A DNA stretch of 30,243 bases from a virus. Made by a program: the position numbers and the translations under genes. The notes below the pieces were generated by a model, which did no database searches, was not told the DNA's origin, and saw only the letters and a program-made list of their open reading frames with translations. Positions 24,855 through 30,078 of this stretch are shown here, one piece after another. Where the stretch lies: positions 1 to 30,243 of the IMG/VR virus record IMGVR_UViG_3300042090_000448; one strand, 5' to 3'. Position 1 is the first letter of the stretch; each line of letters begins with the position of its first letter.

Positions 24855-24882
24855 ACGTAGTTTACGTTCACATCTGCGTCAA
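24854..24882 (-). promoter_or_regulatory. Possible promoter with palindromic operator upstream of terminase genes
   Basis: On the minus strand a good -35-like TTGACG (24882-24877) is followed, 17 bases on, by TACGTA (24859-24854), a weak -10 match. The -10 overlaps a palindrome, ACGTA-AAC-TACGT (24867-24855), which looks like a repressor or activator site. This is one of the few noncoding gaps in the operon. The promoter call is tentative; the palindrome itself is certain. Confidence 0.35.
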
Positions 24883-24890
24883 AACTGGGG

Positions 24891-25220
24891 CTAAAATTTA
24901 CGAGGAGAACTACGCCCTTTTTCCTCTTTCCCTGATAACGCAATGCTTATGGCCTCTTGTCTTGCTGCTAATGCTGCTGCAACAGCTGGGGTTTGGGCGA
25001 TTTGAGAAACGCTTGGCTCTTGTGCCATCTCATCCAAGATCCGTTGTGTGCTTGGGCTCTGTGCATTCCTTGGCGGTCTTGGTTGCCATTGCGGTTGCGT
25101 AATCGTGGGTTGATGGGCGAGAGTCTCAATCTCTTTAATGCGGCCTGTTATCGCCTCTTTAGTTGCCTTGGGAAGCTTATGGTTGAGTAATAGGTCTAAC
25201 AAGAATGAGAGTTCGGTCAT
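24891..25220 (-). CDS. Conserved phage hypothetical protein, 109 aa
   Basis: The N-terminal helix 'MTELSFLLDLLLNHKLPKATKEAITGRIKEIE' is followed by a Pro/Gln linker (QPTITQPQWQPRPPRN) and the short motif SPSTQRIL. The C-terminal helix is 'AQTPAVAAALAARQEAISIALSGKEEKGRS', with a basic end SPRKF. I recall this architecture (SFLLDLLLNHKLP ... PSTQ.IL ... TPA..AAL..RQ.AI) from several uncultured phage genomes; function unknown. It shares the PSTQ-x-IL motif with the next upstream gene. ATGA overlap with that gene shows coupling. Confidence 0.6.
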   Translation of the reverse strand: MTELSFLLDLLLNHKLPKATKEAITGRIKEIETLAHQPTITQPQWQPRPPRNAQSPSTQRILDEMAQEPSVSQIAQTPAVAAALAARQEAISIALSGKEEKGRSSPRKF

Positions 25221-25846
25221 TTGCGTTTAAACCAGTTCTTTAGTTCTAGAAAGTGTCCATGGGTCCAAAAGGTCTTATCGCTTGGCTTCGGAGGGGGCGG
25301 TGCAGTTACCACCATGGGCTGTGTCTCATATGCTTTTGGCTTTGAAACTCTTTTAAGTTCCTCTTCACTAAGAACAGCAGGTGGACTGCATAAGTATGTA
25401 TGGACCGCAGCTTCTTTGCGCTCCTCGCCCGTCGCAGACTTTTCGCTTTGGCCAATCGAGTTCTTGGGTCTGCGTCTAATGGCCTCAACATGTGATACTT
25501 CCTCAATAGTTACAGGACGTTCACCTACATCGATATTGCCGTCTTTGTCTCTAATCTGACAATCAACTAGGGGCCTAAAGAAGTGTTCCTCATCCTTCTC
25601 TTTTGGTCTGGCTAGAATGGCCTGCGTTGATGGGGCCTGTGCCGTTGGGTCAATCCCATGGCGTTGTTTCCTAATCTCAGCAAGCTTTCTGTTTTCCTCT
25701 CGCTGGGCTTCGCTATACGCCAGCATTTTAGCCATGTAATGCGCATAGCCTGCGGACTCTGCGTCACGAGCGGCCAAGACCTTGGCATTCATGGTGCCAA
25801 TCTTTTCGGCGTAATCAGGAATGATTTGAACTAGGTCTTTAGCCAT
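25217..25846 (-). CDS. Charged helical protein with PSTQ motif, 209 aa
   Basis: No known domain recognised. Residues 1-68 are a charged helix (LAARDAESAGYAHYMAKMLA, AQREENRKLAEIRKQ). The motif QAPSTQAILARP lies near residues 69-80, similar to QSPSTQRIL in the 109-aa protein. A middle section 'FFRPLVDCQIRDKDGNIDVGERPVTIEEVSHVEAIRRRP' could be a small folded domain. The C-terminus has a proline run (VTAPPPPKPSDKTFW) and a basic end (LKNWFKRK). Its ATG overlaps the stop of the 98-aa gene (TAATG). I infer a role with the adjacent small proteins, perhaps in early head assembly or packaging. Confidence 0.55.
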   Translation of the reverse strand: MAKDLVQIIPDYAEKIGTMNAKVLAARDAESAGYAHYMAKMLAYSEAQREENRKLAEIRKQRHGIDPTAQAPSTQAILARPKEKDEEHFFRPLVDCQIRDKDGNIDVGERPVTIEEVSHVEAIRRRPKNSIGQSEKSATGEERKEAAVHTYLCSPPAVLSEEELKRVSKPKAYETQPMVVTAPPPPKPSDKTFWTHGHFLELKNWFKRK

Positions 25847-26142
25847 TAGTTATGAATCTTACCCGGACCATTGGCGAACACGCGGTCTTGTGGAGTTGAT
25901 ACCTGGGCCTTGACAGCGCCCCTTGGCGCCGCCACCGACACTGTCTTTTCTTCAGTCCATGGTTCATAAGCAGCAACGTTAGTGCTCGGAATGTATTGGG
26001 TTTTTCCTTTGTAGCTCACTTTAAGCTCTTTTTCAGCGCGGTTATATTCCAGTTCAAGTCCTTCACGATTAAATAACTTCTCTCCGTGATTCTTGCCGCC
26101 TAAGAACAGTGGGTGGTGTAGTTGCGCATAACTGACTTTCAT
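25846..26142 (-). CDS. Conserved phage hypothetical protein, 98 aa
   Basis: Sequence reads as a small beta-barrel-like domain: 'MKVSYAQLHHPLFLGGKNHGEKLF', 'GLELEYNRAEKELKVSYKGKTQYIPSTNVAAYEPW', then a flexible tail 'AQVSTPQDRVFANGPGKIHN'. The pattern (Y-N-R-x-E-K-E-L-x-V-x-Y-x-G, then IPSTNV) is one I have seen in a recurrent uncharacterised phage family. The role is not known; a single-domain nucleic-acid or protein-binding adaptor would fit the size. It is TAATG-coupled to the 209-aa gene. Confidence 0.6.
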   Translation of the reverse strand: MKVSYAQLHHPLFLGGKNHGEKLFNREGLELEYNRAEKELKVSYKGKTQYIPSTNVAAYEPWTEEKTVSVAAPRGAVKAQVSTPQDRVFANGPGKIHN

Positions 26143-26152
26143 ATAGATCCTT

Positions 26153-26617
26153 TCAAAAGAACGGGTTGAATTTACAATCTTTATATTTCTTATTCCAGAT
26201 GGTCATCCCGGTATTAGTTAGGTGCGTGATGTATTTGAACGGGAACTGAACTAAGGCGTTGCCGATACCGATCTTGCGGTTGTCCTTGTGCACCCAGACA
26301 AAGTGAAGCGCTTCGGGCTCACTGACTGAGAATCCTAAGCACACATCCTGATCGTCCGATAAGACCGCAAGCCTTACGATGCATTGGGGCTTCGATAGTA
26401 CATTTTTGATATATTGTTGATATGCGGCGAAATAACTATTGCTATCGATAAGTCTGAAGAAGTCGTTGCCAAAGCGTAATGTTCTTAGCCACTTAGCTAA
26501 CACCATGTTTCGATAGTTTTCTGGGAGTGCTGATCCGAGATGAGGAACAACTAAGTAGCTGGCTTTTTCTTCCAGCGGTATCTCAGCTGCTCTGGTGTCC
26601 AATTCTTGATCCCCCAC
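26153..26617 (-). CDS. GNAT-like protein, 154 aa
   Basis: The C-terminal half resembles the acetyltransferase core: 'CIVRLAVLSDDQDVCLGFSVSEPEALHFVWVHKDNRKIGIGNALV', where K-D-N-R-K-I-G-I-G fits the acetyl-CoA-binding motif (R/Q-x-x-G-x-G/A). The N-terminal part 'YLVVPHLGSALPENYRNMVLAKWLRTLRFGNDFFRLI' recurs in phage proteins of this type. The start is uncertain: GTG at 26617 overlaps the neighbouring gene by 66 bases and has a close, poorly spaced GAGGA. A TTG five codons later has better spacing. No substrate can be proposed. Enzymatic activity is inferred, and a degenerate GNAT fold with another job is possible. Confidence 0.6.
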   Translation of the reverse strand: MGDQELDTRAAEIPLEEKASYLVVPHLGSALPENYRNMVLAKWLRTLRFGNDFFRLIDSNSYFAAYQQYIKNVLSKPQCIVRLAVLSDDQDVCLGFSVSEPEALHFVWVHKDNRKIGIGNALVQFPFKYITHLTNTGMTIWNKKYKDCKFNPFF

Positions 26618-26982
26618 CTATCCTCATATTTCCTGATAATCAGGCGAACCGTCCTTCGGTATCGCTTCATGCCTAACTTCTCGAGCGCTACACAGATTTC
26701 AACAATCTTAGCGCCCTCAGCTTTTAAAACCATTACTACGCGATCGACAGAACAATCAAAACAAGCAGCGTGTAGACACCCATTAAGTTCTCGGAAGTAT
26801 TGCTCTTTAGCTTCCCGTCTCACTGGATCCATCTGCCGGTAAACATTGGGTGAGTTTTGCTTAAGAACTCTTTTCTTTCCGATAGACTTTTCTATGTCAG
26901 CAAGTCCCGCCTCTTTAAGTATTTCTTCCCACTCATCGGACAGTTCTTTGAACTCATCCGTTTGATAGTACTTCTTTTGCAT
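26551..26982 (-). CDS. Hypothetical basic protein with helix-turn-helix-like end, 143 aa
   Basis: ATG at 26982 has AGGG eight bases ahead; a GTG three codons upstream is less likely. The N-terminal half is charged helix (YYQTDEFKELSDEWEEILKEAG). The middle has 'CLHAACFDCSVDRVVMVLKAEGAKIVEICVALEKLGMKRYRRTVRLIIRKYED', which reads as two or three helices with a turn (VEICVALEKLGMKRYRRTVR) of helix-turn-helix type. The end is basic (YRWKKKPAT). A DNA-binding role is plausible but unproven. It overlaps genes on both sides, typical of this compact operon. Confidence 0.5.
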   Translation of the reverse strand: MQKKYYQTDEFKELSDEWEEILKEAGLADIEKSIGKKRVLKQNSPNVYRQMDPVRREAKEQYFRELNGCLHAACFDCSVDRVVMVLKAEGAKIVEICVALEKLGMKRYRRTVRLIIRKYEDRWGIKNWTPEQLRYRWKKKPAT

Positions 26983-27388
26983 CAGTGGCACCCTGGGTAG
27001 GTAGGGCCGTCACTTCGGCAAGTTTGGTTTTTTCGGCTTCCTCAGCGGCAAGTCTAGCTTTCGCCGCATCCCGAATCTCATGCCGAATAGAATCTGCTAC
27101 TTGGTTGATAGCAAATTTACGCACGCACTTAATGAAATAAAGATCAGTTTCGAAATCAACGGTGGGACCAAGATGCAATAGCTGGTCAGCAAGAGCGAAC
27201 TTAATGCTTTCAGGAGTCGCACCAGGAATGCATGCGCCCGAGATAATGCGGTCACTCCAAGTCTCAAACTCTTTTTTGCCCAGCGGTAGCGGTCGTTTCT
27301 CATTAAGTTGGTCTTTGATAACTACAGCCGGGGTGTGGATGGTGTTTCGGCCAGTCAATCGTGCCAGCCAATGCCAAATGATTTTCAT
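26954..27388 (-). CDS. Hypothetical helical protein, 144 aa
   Basis: Starts with a short Trp/Leu-rich amphipathic segment (MKIIWHWLARLTGR) that could touch a membrane but is too short and charged for a confident transmembrane helix. The body is helical: 'LPLGKKEFETWSDRIISGACIPGATPESIKFALADQLLHLGP', 'YFIKCVRKFAINQVADSIRHEIRDAAKARLAAEEAEKTKL'. This pattern resembles small hypothetical phage proteins upstream of terminase genes. ATGA overlap with the 85-aa gene. Function unknown. Confidence 0.5.
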   Translation of the reverse strand: MKIIWHWLARLTGRNTIHTPAVVIKDQLNEKRPLPLGKKEFETWSDRIISGACIPGATPESIKFALADQLLHLGPTVDFETDLYFIKCVRKFAINQVADSIRHEIRDAAKARLAAEEAEKTKLAEVTALPTQGATDAKEVLSNG

Positions 27389-27642
27389 GCGGTGGTCGGT
27401 CCTTCTTCGGTGATATCAAGCTTAGGTGCCGCCGGTTCGGCGGGAAGCTTAGAGGCCTCTTGCCTTAAAGCAAGCATCGCCTTGAGATGGTCGTCTTGGC
27501 TCTTTAAAAAGCGCTCAACATGCTCATTGGCTTCGGCAACCATACAGGCATCATGGCCATACATAACAGCATGTTGATTATATTCTTGGTTAATTTGTTC
27601 TTTGGTGCGCGGTTTTGGCGCGAATCCAAGCGTCTTGCTCAT
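27385..27642 (-). CDS. First gene of the leftward operon, hypothetical, 85 aa
   Basis: A strong ribosome site (AAGGGGG) lies seven bases before ATG. The protein is a charged helix: 'FAPKPRTKEQINQEYNQHAVMYGHDACMVAEANEHVERFLKSQDDHLKAMLALRQEASKLP', with a disordered acidic tail. No family recognised with certainty, though 'INQEYN.HA...G......' resembles small coiled-coil phage proteins. As the first gene after the divergent junction it should be transcribed from a promoter in 27643-27729. Confidence 0.5.
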   Translation of the reverse strand: MSKTLGFAPKPRTKEQINQEYNQHAVMYGHDACMVAEANEHVERFLKSQDDHLKAMLALRQEASKLPAEPAAPKLDITEEGPTTA

Positions 27643-27729
27643 CTGATCCCCCTTAAGCTGCTTGCTTTTTTGTAGATGCTACGTAAACTTTTGAGAGTTG
27701 CAACAATATTCCTTAAGGAGGATGAATTT
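27643..27729. promoter_or_regulatory. Divergent promoter region between operon and lysis cassette
   Basis: This 87-base gap separates genes reading away from each other, so it must hold or lie near two starts of transcription unless both are read through. On the minus strand TTGCAA, 16 bases and TAGCAT is a possible promoter. On the plus strand TTGCTT with 16 bases to TAAACT (27684-27689) is a weaker one. AAGGAGGA at 27714-27721 is an excellent ribosome site for the first lysis gene. The 9-mer ACGTAAACT (27681-27689) is also found in the regulatory region before the small terminase gene. Confidence 0.4.
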
Positions 27730-27891
27730 ATGGCATGGTTGCTAGCAAATTGGGTGCATTTGATTGTGGCGGTTTTGGCAGTAGCAGAAATCGCTTCTAT
27801 GTTTCTTCCAGGCGCAAGCGGAACTCTTGCGGGCGTGATCGGCGCTCTTGCATCGCTTCCGGGCGTTAAAGACCCACAAATCGGTAAATAA
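27730..27891 (+). CDS. Holin-like small membrane protein, 53 aa
   Basis: ATG at 27730 is chosen because AAGGAGGA lies eight bases upstream. One clear hydrophobic helix (residues about 3-27, WLLANWVHLIVAVLAVAEIA) is followed by a Gly/Ala/Leu-rich second half (GTLAGVIGALASLPGV) that may be a second, weaker membrane segment, and a polar end (KDPQIGK). The size and place at the head of a cassette with a lipoprotein and a DUF5675 gene suggest a holin that permeabilises the inner membrane. The family is not recognised; alternatives are a superinfection or membrane-anchoring peptide. Confidence 0.6.
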   Translation: MAWLLANWVHLIVAVLAVAEIASMFLPGASGTLAGVIGALASLPGVKDPQIGK

Positions 27892-28067
27892 TGAGTCTCT
27901 CGGCCATTATCACGTTAATCACGGGTGTGCTTCAGTTTCCGCAGGCTGTGACTCAATTAATTCAAACATTGAGACAGACCCCTGAGGAGCAACAAGCCGC
28001 TTTGATTGCGACAATGATGGCCGAGGCTCAAAACTTCCAAAAGACCGGGCGACCGACTTGGAACTAA
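27891..28067 (+). CDS. Small conserved lysis-cassette protein, 58 aa
   Basis: The ATG at 27891 overlaps the stop of the holin-like gene (TAATG). The reading frame gives a hydrophobic amphipathic start (MSLSAIITLITGVLQFPQAV), then 'LIQTLRQTPEEQQAALIATMMAEAQNFQKTGRPTWN'. The ending (TPEE...L......A..F..TGRP.W) resembles a short protein found in comparable places in other phages, from memory. It is probably membrane-associated and may help the holin. Function not known. It overlaps the following lipoprotein start by ten bases, supporting its reality as part of a coupled unit. Confidence 0.65.
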   Translation: MSLSAIITLITGVLQFPQAVTQLIQTLRQTPEEQQAALIATMMAEAQNFQKTGRPTWN

Positions 28068-28363
28068 GTAAACACTTTATTGCGGGTCTTGGACTCGGGC
28101 TATTACTAGCGGCGTGTGCTGGCGCTTCATTCCCATATCACTACTACGGCATTGACCTATCAGACTCTCTTCTTAGGGGCCCGACAACTCAAGATGATTT
28201 AAGCTTATCAGCTACGTGTATGCCAACGTCTGGCGACGCATCCCCATGCACCGGGATCCTAACCAGTGAGTTTCTTGCTCTTAAACAGGATTACATCAAC
28301 ACAAAGAACGAATTAAATAGCTGTCAACAAAAATTGGTGGCCTATGAATCTAAAGTTAATTAG
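28058..28363 (+). CDS. Phage lipoprotein of the lysis cassette, 101 aa
   Basis: Starts at TTG 28058 inside the end of the 58-aa gene; no ATG gives a complete signal. A short positive start (ELSKHF) and a hydrophobic core (IAGLGLGLLL) lead to lipobox LAAC with the lipidated Cys at residue 20. The mature part reads 'FPYHYYGIDLSDSLLRGPTTQDDLSLSATC', then a helix 'FLALKQDYINTKNELNSCQQKL' of coiled-coil type. The helix and outer-membrane anchoring fit an o-spanin or spanin-like role, although it is not embedded in another reading frame as classic Rz1 genes are. An alternative is an envelope lipoprotein for superinfection exclusion. Confidence 0.65.
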   Translation: MELSKHFIAGLGLGLLLAACAGASFPYHYYGIDLSDSLLRGPTTQDDLSLSATCMPTSGDASPCTGILTSEFLALKQDYINTKNELNSCQQKLVAYESKVN

Positions 28364-28742
28364 ACAGACTTTTGCGCTTTATGGGATTGAAGGCGAGTTG
28401 TTTGACGATAAAGGGCTTCATGTTTGTTTCACGCTCGAGCATGCCTATCAACAGGCCGATGGCTCTTATCAGCCCAAGGTCCCACCAGGCATCTATATCT
28501 GTCAGCGTGGTCAGCACCGGCTAGAAGGCATGAACAATAGCTTTGAGACATTTGAAATCACGAATGTGCCCGGACACACCAATATTTTGGTCCATAAGGG
28601 TAATTATAATAATGATTCCGAAGGGTGCGTTTTAGTCGGCGCAGCGCTCGGCGTTGGATGCATTTTAGAGAGTGCAATAGCGTTTGGGTCATTTTTACAA
28701 CTCCAAGAGGGATTGGATTCGTTTACCTTGACGATTCAATAG
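28344..28742 (+). CDS. DUF5675-family protein, candidate cell-wall enzyme, 132 aa
   Basis: Matches the DUF5675 layout: 'LHVCFTLEHAYQQADGSYQPKVPPGIYICQRGQHRL' then 'FETFEITNVPGHTNILVHKGNYNNDSEGCVLVG'. His 84, Asp 91, Ser 92, Gly 94 and Cys 95 recall the H...S-x-G-C active site of L,D-transpeptidases (YkuD), so a peptidoglycan-acting role is plausible, and its place after holin- and lipoprotein-like genes agrees. Catalysis is inference; the family is officially of unknown function. It overlaps the lipoprotein gene by 20 bases and the opposite-strand neighbour by 20 bases at its end. No export signal is seen, so release would depend on the holin. Confidence 0.75.
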   Translation: MNLKLIRQTFALYGIEGELFDDKGLHVCFTLEHAYQQADGSYQPKVPPGIYICQRGQHRLEGMNNSFETFEITNVPGHTNILVHKGNYNNDSEGCVLVGAALGVGCILESAIAFGSFLQLQEGLDSFTLTIQ

Positions 28743-29058
28743 TGAATTCGACCATTCGATAGCAGATAAAACCACAGCCATATTTATCACAGCCGGGCTG
28801 GCAATCGGTTCTAAGCGGCTTACTCGAAATGTTATGGTCCATGCAGTCATTGGATAGGCTACAAAGCTGTAAGAACTCCTTGCCGGCGTTCCTGAGGGCT
28901 TTGCGGCGTGCTACAGGCTCGGTCTTAGCCAATCCAATACCACAAGCCTTTACGATGTTATCCGTGCGTTGACTGGATTCATCGGTACAAAACCAATGAT
29001 CGGCCTGAGCTACTGAAGAACAAAACAATAAGACAAAGGCTGTGGTGTATTTAAACAT
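28723..29058 (-). CDS. Exported Cys-rich protein, 111 aa
   Basis: ATG at 29058 lies seven bases after GAGGGGG, which overlaps the stop codon of the upstream lipoprotein gene; a TTG two codons earlier is disfavoured. The signal peptide is MFKYTTAFVLLFCSSVAQA, likely cut before DHWF. The mature protein has nine Cys (HWFCTDES, VKACGIG, LQLCSLSNDCM, RTDCQPGCDKYGCGFICYRMV), mostly paired and likely disulfide-bonded in the periplasm. No family recognised. It overlaps the end of the DUF5675 gene by 20 bases on the opposite strand. It may be an accessory (moron-like) envelope factor. Confidence 0.65.
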   Translation of the reverse strand: MFKYTTAFVLLFCSSVAQADHWFCTDESSQRTDNIVKACGIGLAKTEPVARRKALRNAGKEFLQLCSLSNDCMDHNISSKPLRTDCQPGCDKYGCGFICYRMVEFTIESSR

Positions 29059-29069
29059 AAACAACCCCC

Positions 29070-29315
29070 TCAGAAGCAGCTGGTTTGACCGCTAACGGTG
29101 GTGCAGCTCATTGGGCGAGTGGTGTTATGCCCCATTCCAGCCCAAGGGTTGCCGCGCGCTTGCCGTGCAGCTATCTCTAGACTACTTTCAGTGTAGCACT
29201 CGTTATCGCTTGAGAAGTGTTCAGCATGGTCAACGCACCAGTCATGAACCGTTTGATGTGCGCAGCCAGAGGTTAGTAATAGACCCACTAAGATTGCCAG
29301 ATTGAGTGTTTTCAT
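29070..29315 (-). CDS. Small lipoprotein, 81 aa
   Basis: ATG at 29315 gives a proper lipoprotein signal: MKTLNLAILVGLLLTSGC with lipidated Cys 18. A GTG six codons upstream would add a poor start. The mature part has several Cys (DWCVDHAE, NECYTES, MSCTTVSGQTSCF) and a helix 'ESSLEIAARQARGNPW'. It precedes the exported Cys-rich gene by 11 bases; both probably act together in the envelope, perhaps against superinfection or in host-surface change. No known family. A possible promoter with repeats lies just upstream. Confidence 0.6.
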   Translation of the reverse strand: MKTLNLAILVGLLLTSGCAHQTVHDWCVDHAEHFSSDNECYTESSLEIAARQARGNPWAGMGHNTTRPMSCTTVSGQTSCF

Positions 29316-29334
29316 GCTTCCAGTATGAAGCACT

Positions 29335-29368
29335 TTTTACACTCTGAGAATGTGTATAGTTTTACACT
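29335..29368 (-). promoter_or_regulatory. Possible operator with direct repeats before the lipoprotein gene
   Basis: On the minus strand AGTGTAAAA occurs at 29368-29360 and again at 29343-29335, and an inverted repeat GTGTA...TACAC (29367-29352) surrounds TATACA, a -10-like hexamer with TTTTTG 17 bases upstream. The arrangement suggests a regulated promoter, but the -35 is weak. Confidence 0.35.
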
Positions 29369-29371
29369 GTG

Positions 29372-29470
29372 TCACCAAAAACAATAACAAAGGCTAAATG
29401 CAATACAGGATAAGGCTAGACAGAACACGAACGCTGGGATCGCATCTTCTTCTAAACTAAAATACTTCAT
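29372..29470 (-). CDS. Membrane microprotein, 32 aa
   Basis: Reads MKYFSLEEDAIPAFVFCLAL followed by 'SCIAFSLCYCFW'. After a short acidic start comes one strongly hydrophobic helix with four Cys, ending directly in Trp. The ATG overlaps the TGA of the 19-aa frame (ATGA), with a purine-rich GGAAAGAAG ahead. Its coupling, composition and position in an otherwise noncoding gap suggest a real one-pass membrane peptide. Function unknown; too short for a database family call by eye. Confidence 0.45.
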   Translation of the reverse strand: MKYFSLEEDAIPAFVFCLALSCIAFSLCYCFW

Positions 29471-29526
29471 TTTTTCTTCTTTCCGCAGCTACAGATAAAT
29501 CCAAGACAACTCCACTTATGTTTCAT
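29467..29526 (-). CDS. Cys/Lys microprotein, 19 aa
   Basis: The ATG overlaps the stop of the DUF1064-like gene (ATGA), and AAGGA lies about six bases before it. The peptide (MKHKWSCLGFICSCGKKKK) has three Cys and a Lys tail. Its stop overlaps the start of the 32-aa frame. It may be a translated linker that hands ribosomes on, or a true micropeptide (small metal- or membrane-binding). Low confidence because of its length. Confidence 0.35.
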   Translation of the reverse strand: MKHKWSCLGFICSCGKKKK

Positions 29527-29870
29527 TTCTTATCCTTAGGTATAATCACATCCACAAGCTTGGGCCTAGCATAAGTCCCGCCCCATATCTCAAGCTTGCC
29601 TGGTCCATAATGCGCCCAGAGGCGTTTTAAGAGGTTCCATCGTTCGGTAGCCATTCCCTTGGCCTCACAGTAGATCGTCGAACCTGAGCCAACGTCGACA
29701 AAGCTGAAGTCTATTTTAGTTGCTATCGCAGCATCGGTCAGTTCACATCTCACCTGACGCTGAATATCTGATATCTCGCCGGCCTTCTGCCTCAAGTAAA
29801 GAAGTTGATAAACGGCGGCCTCTAATCGGCTTGGAAAGTCTCCCGTGCGCTGAGCTTTATATTTATTCAT
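29523..29870 (-). CDS. DUF1064-type endonuclease-like protein, 115 aa
   Basis: Matches the DUF1064 plan: N-terminal 'MNKYKAQRTGDFPSRLEAAVYQLLYLRQKAGEISDIQRQVRCEL' (conserved Glu in the SRLEA segment), then 'KIDFSFVDVGSGSTIYCEAKGMATERWNLLKRLWAHYGP'. Here Asp of K-I-D-F and Glu/Lys of C-E-A-K form the D...ExK pattern of restriction-endonuclease-fold nucleases. In phages, such proteins are thought to act on DNA (junction resolution or genome processing). Length is normal for the family. The enzymatic role is inferred from motifs. Confidence 0.75.
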   Translation of the reverse strand: MNKYKAQRTGDFPSRLEAAVYQLLYLRQKAGEISDIQRQVRCELTDAAIATKIDFSFVDVGSGSTIYCEAKGMATERWNLLKRLWAHYGPGKLEIWGGTYARPKLVDVIIPKDKK

Positions 29871-30078
29871 TTCCCCACTCCGGCTTATAGAACTCTTCTA
29901 GCCGCCTTGACCACCGAAGGAAAGACTTTCTTTGGTCCCCCGCAGGACAAGCACAGGCAAAAGCGTATTGACTTCCGGGTGAACCAATTCGTTCTGCCCA
30001 GAAGTATCCAAGCCCCTTGCAGCACGAACACGACTTGGCCCTAATTAGATCAAAAGGCAAAACGTTTGAATCAGGCAT
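29863..30078 (-). CDS. Zinc-ribbon-like small protein, 71 aa
   Basis: Five Cys in two groups, SCSCCKGLGYFW (residues 16-27) and FACACPAG (40-47), with the C-x-x-G-x-G phrase seen in DnaJ-type zinc fingers. The C-terminus is basic and aromatic (RKSFLRWSRRLEEFYKPEWG). Zinc binding is likely; partner unknown, possibly nucleic acid. The start overlaps the upstream gene by eight bases and its end overlaps the DUF1064-like gene by eight bases. Confidence 0.6.
   Translation of the reverse strand: MPDSNVLPFDLIRAKSCSCCKGLGYFWAERIGSPGSQYAFACACPAGDQRKSFLRWSRRLEEFYKPEWGNE

Noticed and set aside
24770-25102. Plus-strand 110-aa hydrophobic frame across the terminase promoter gap
   Set aside because: Looks membrane-like, but it runs antisense across two supported genes, and the hydrophobicity follows from T-rich antisense codons.
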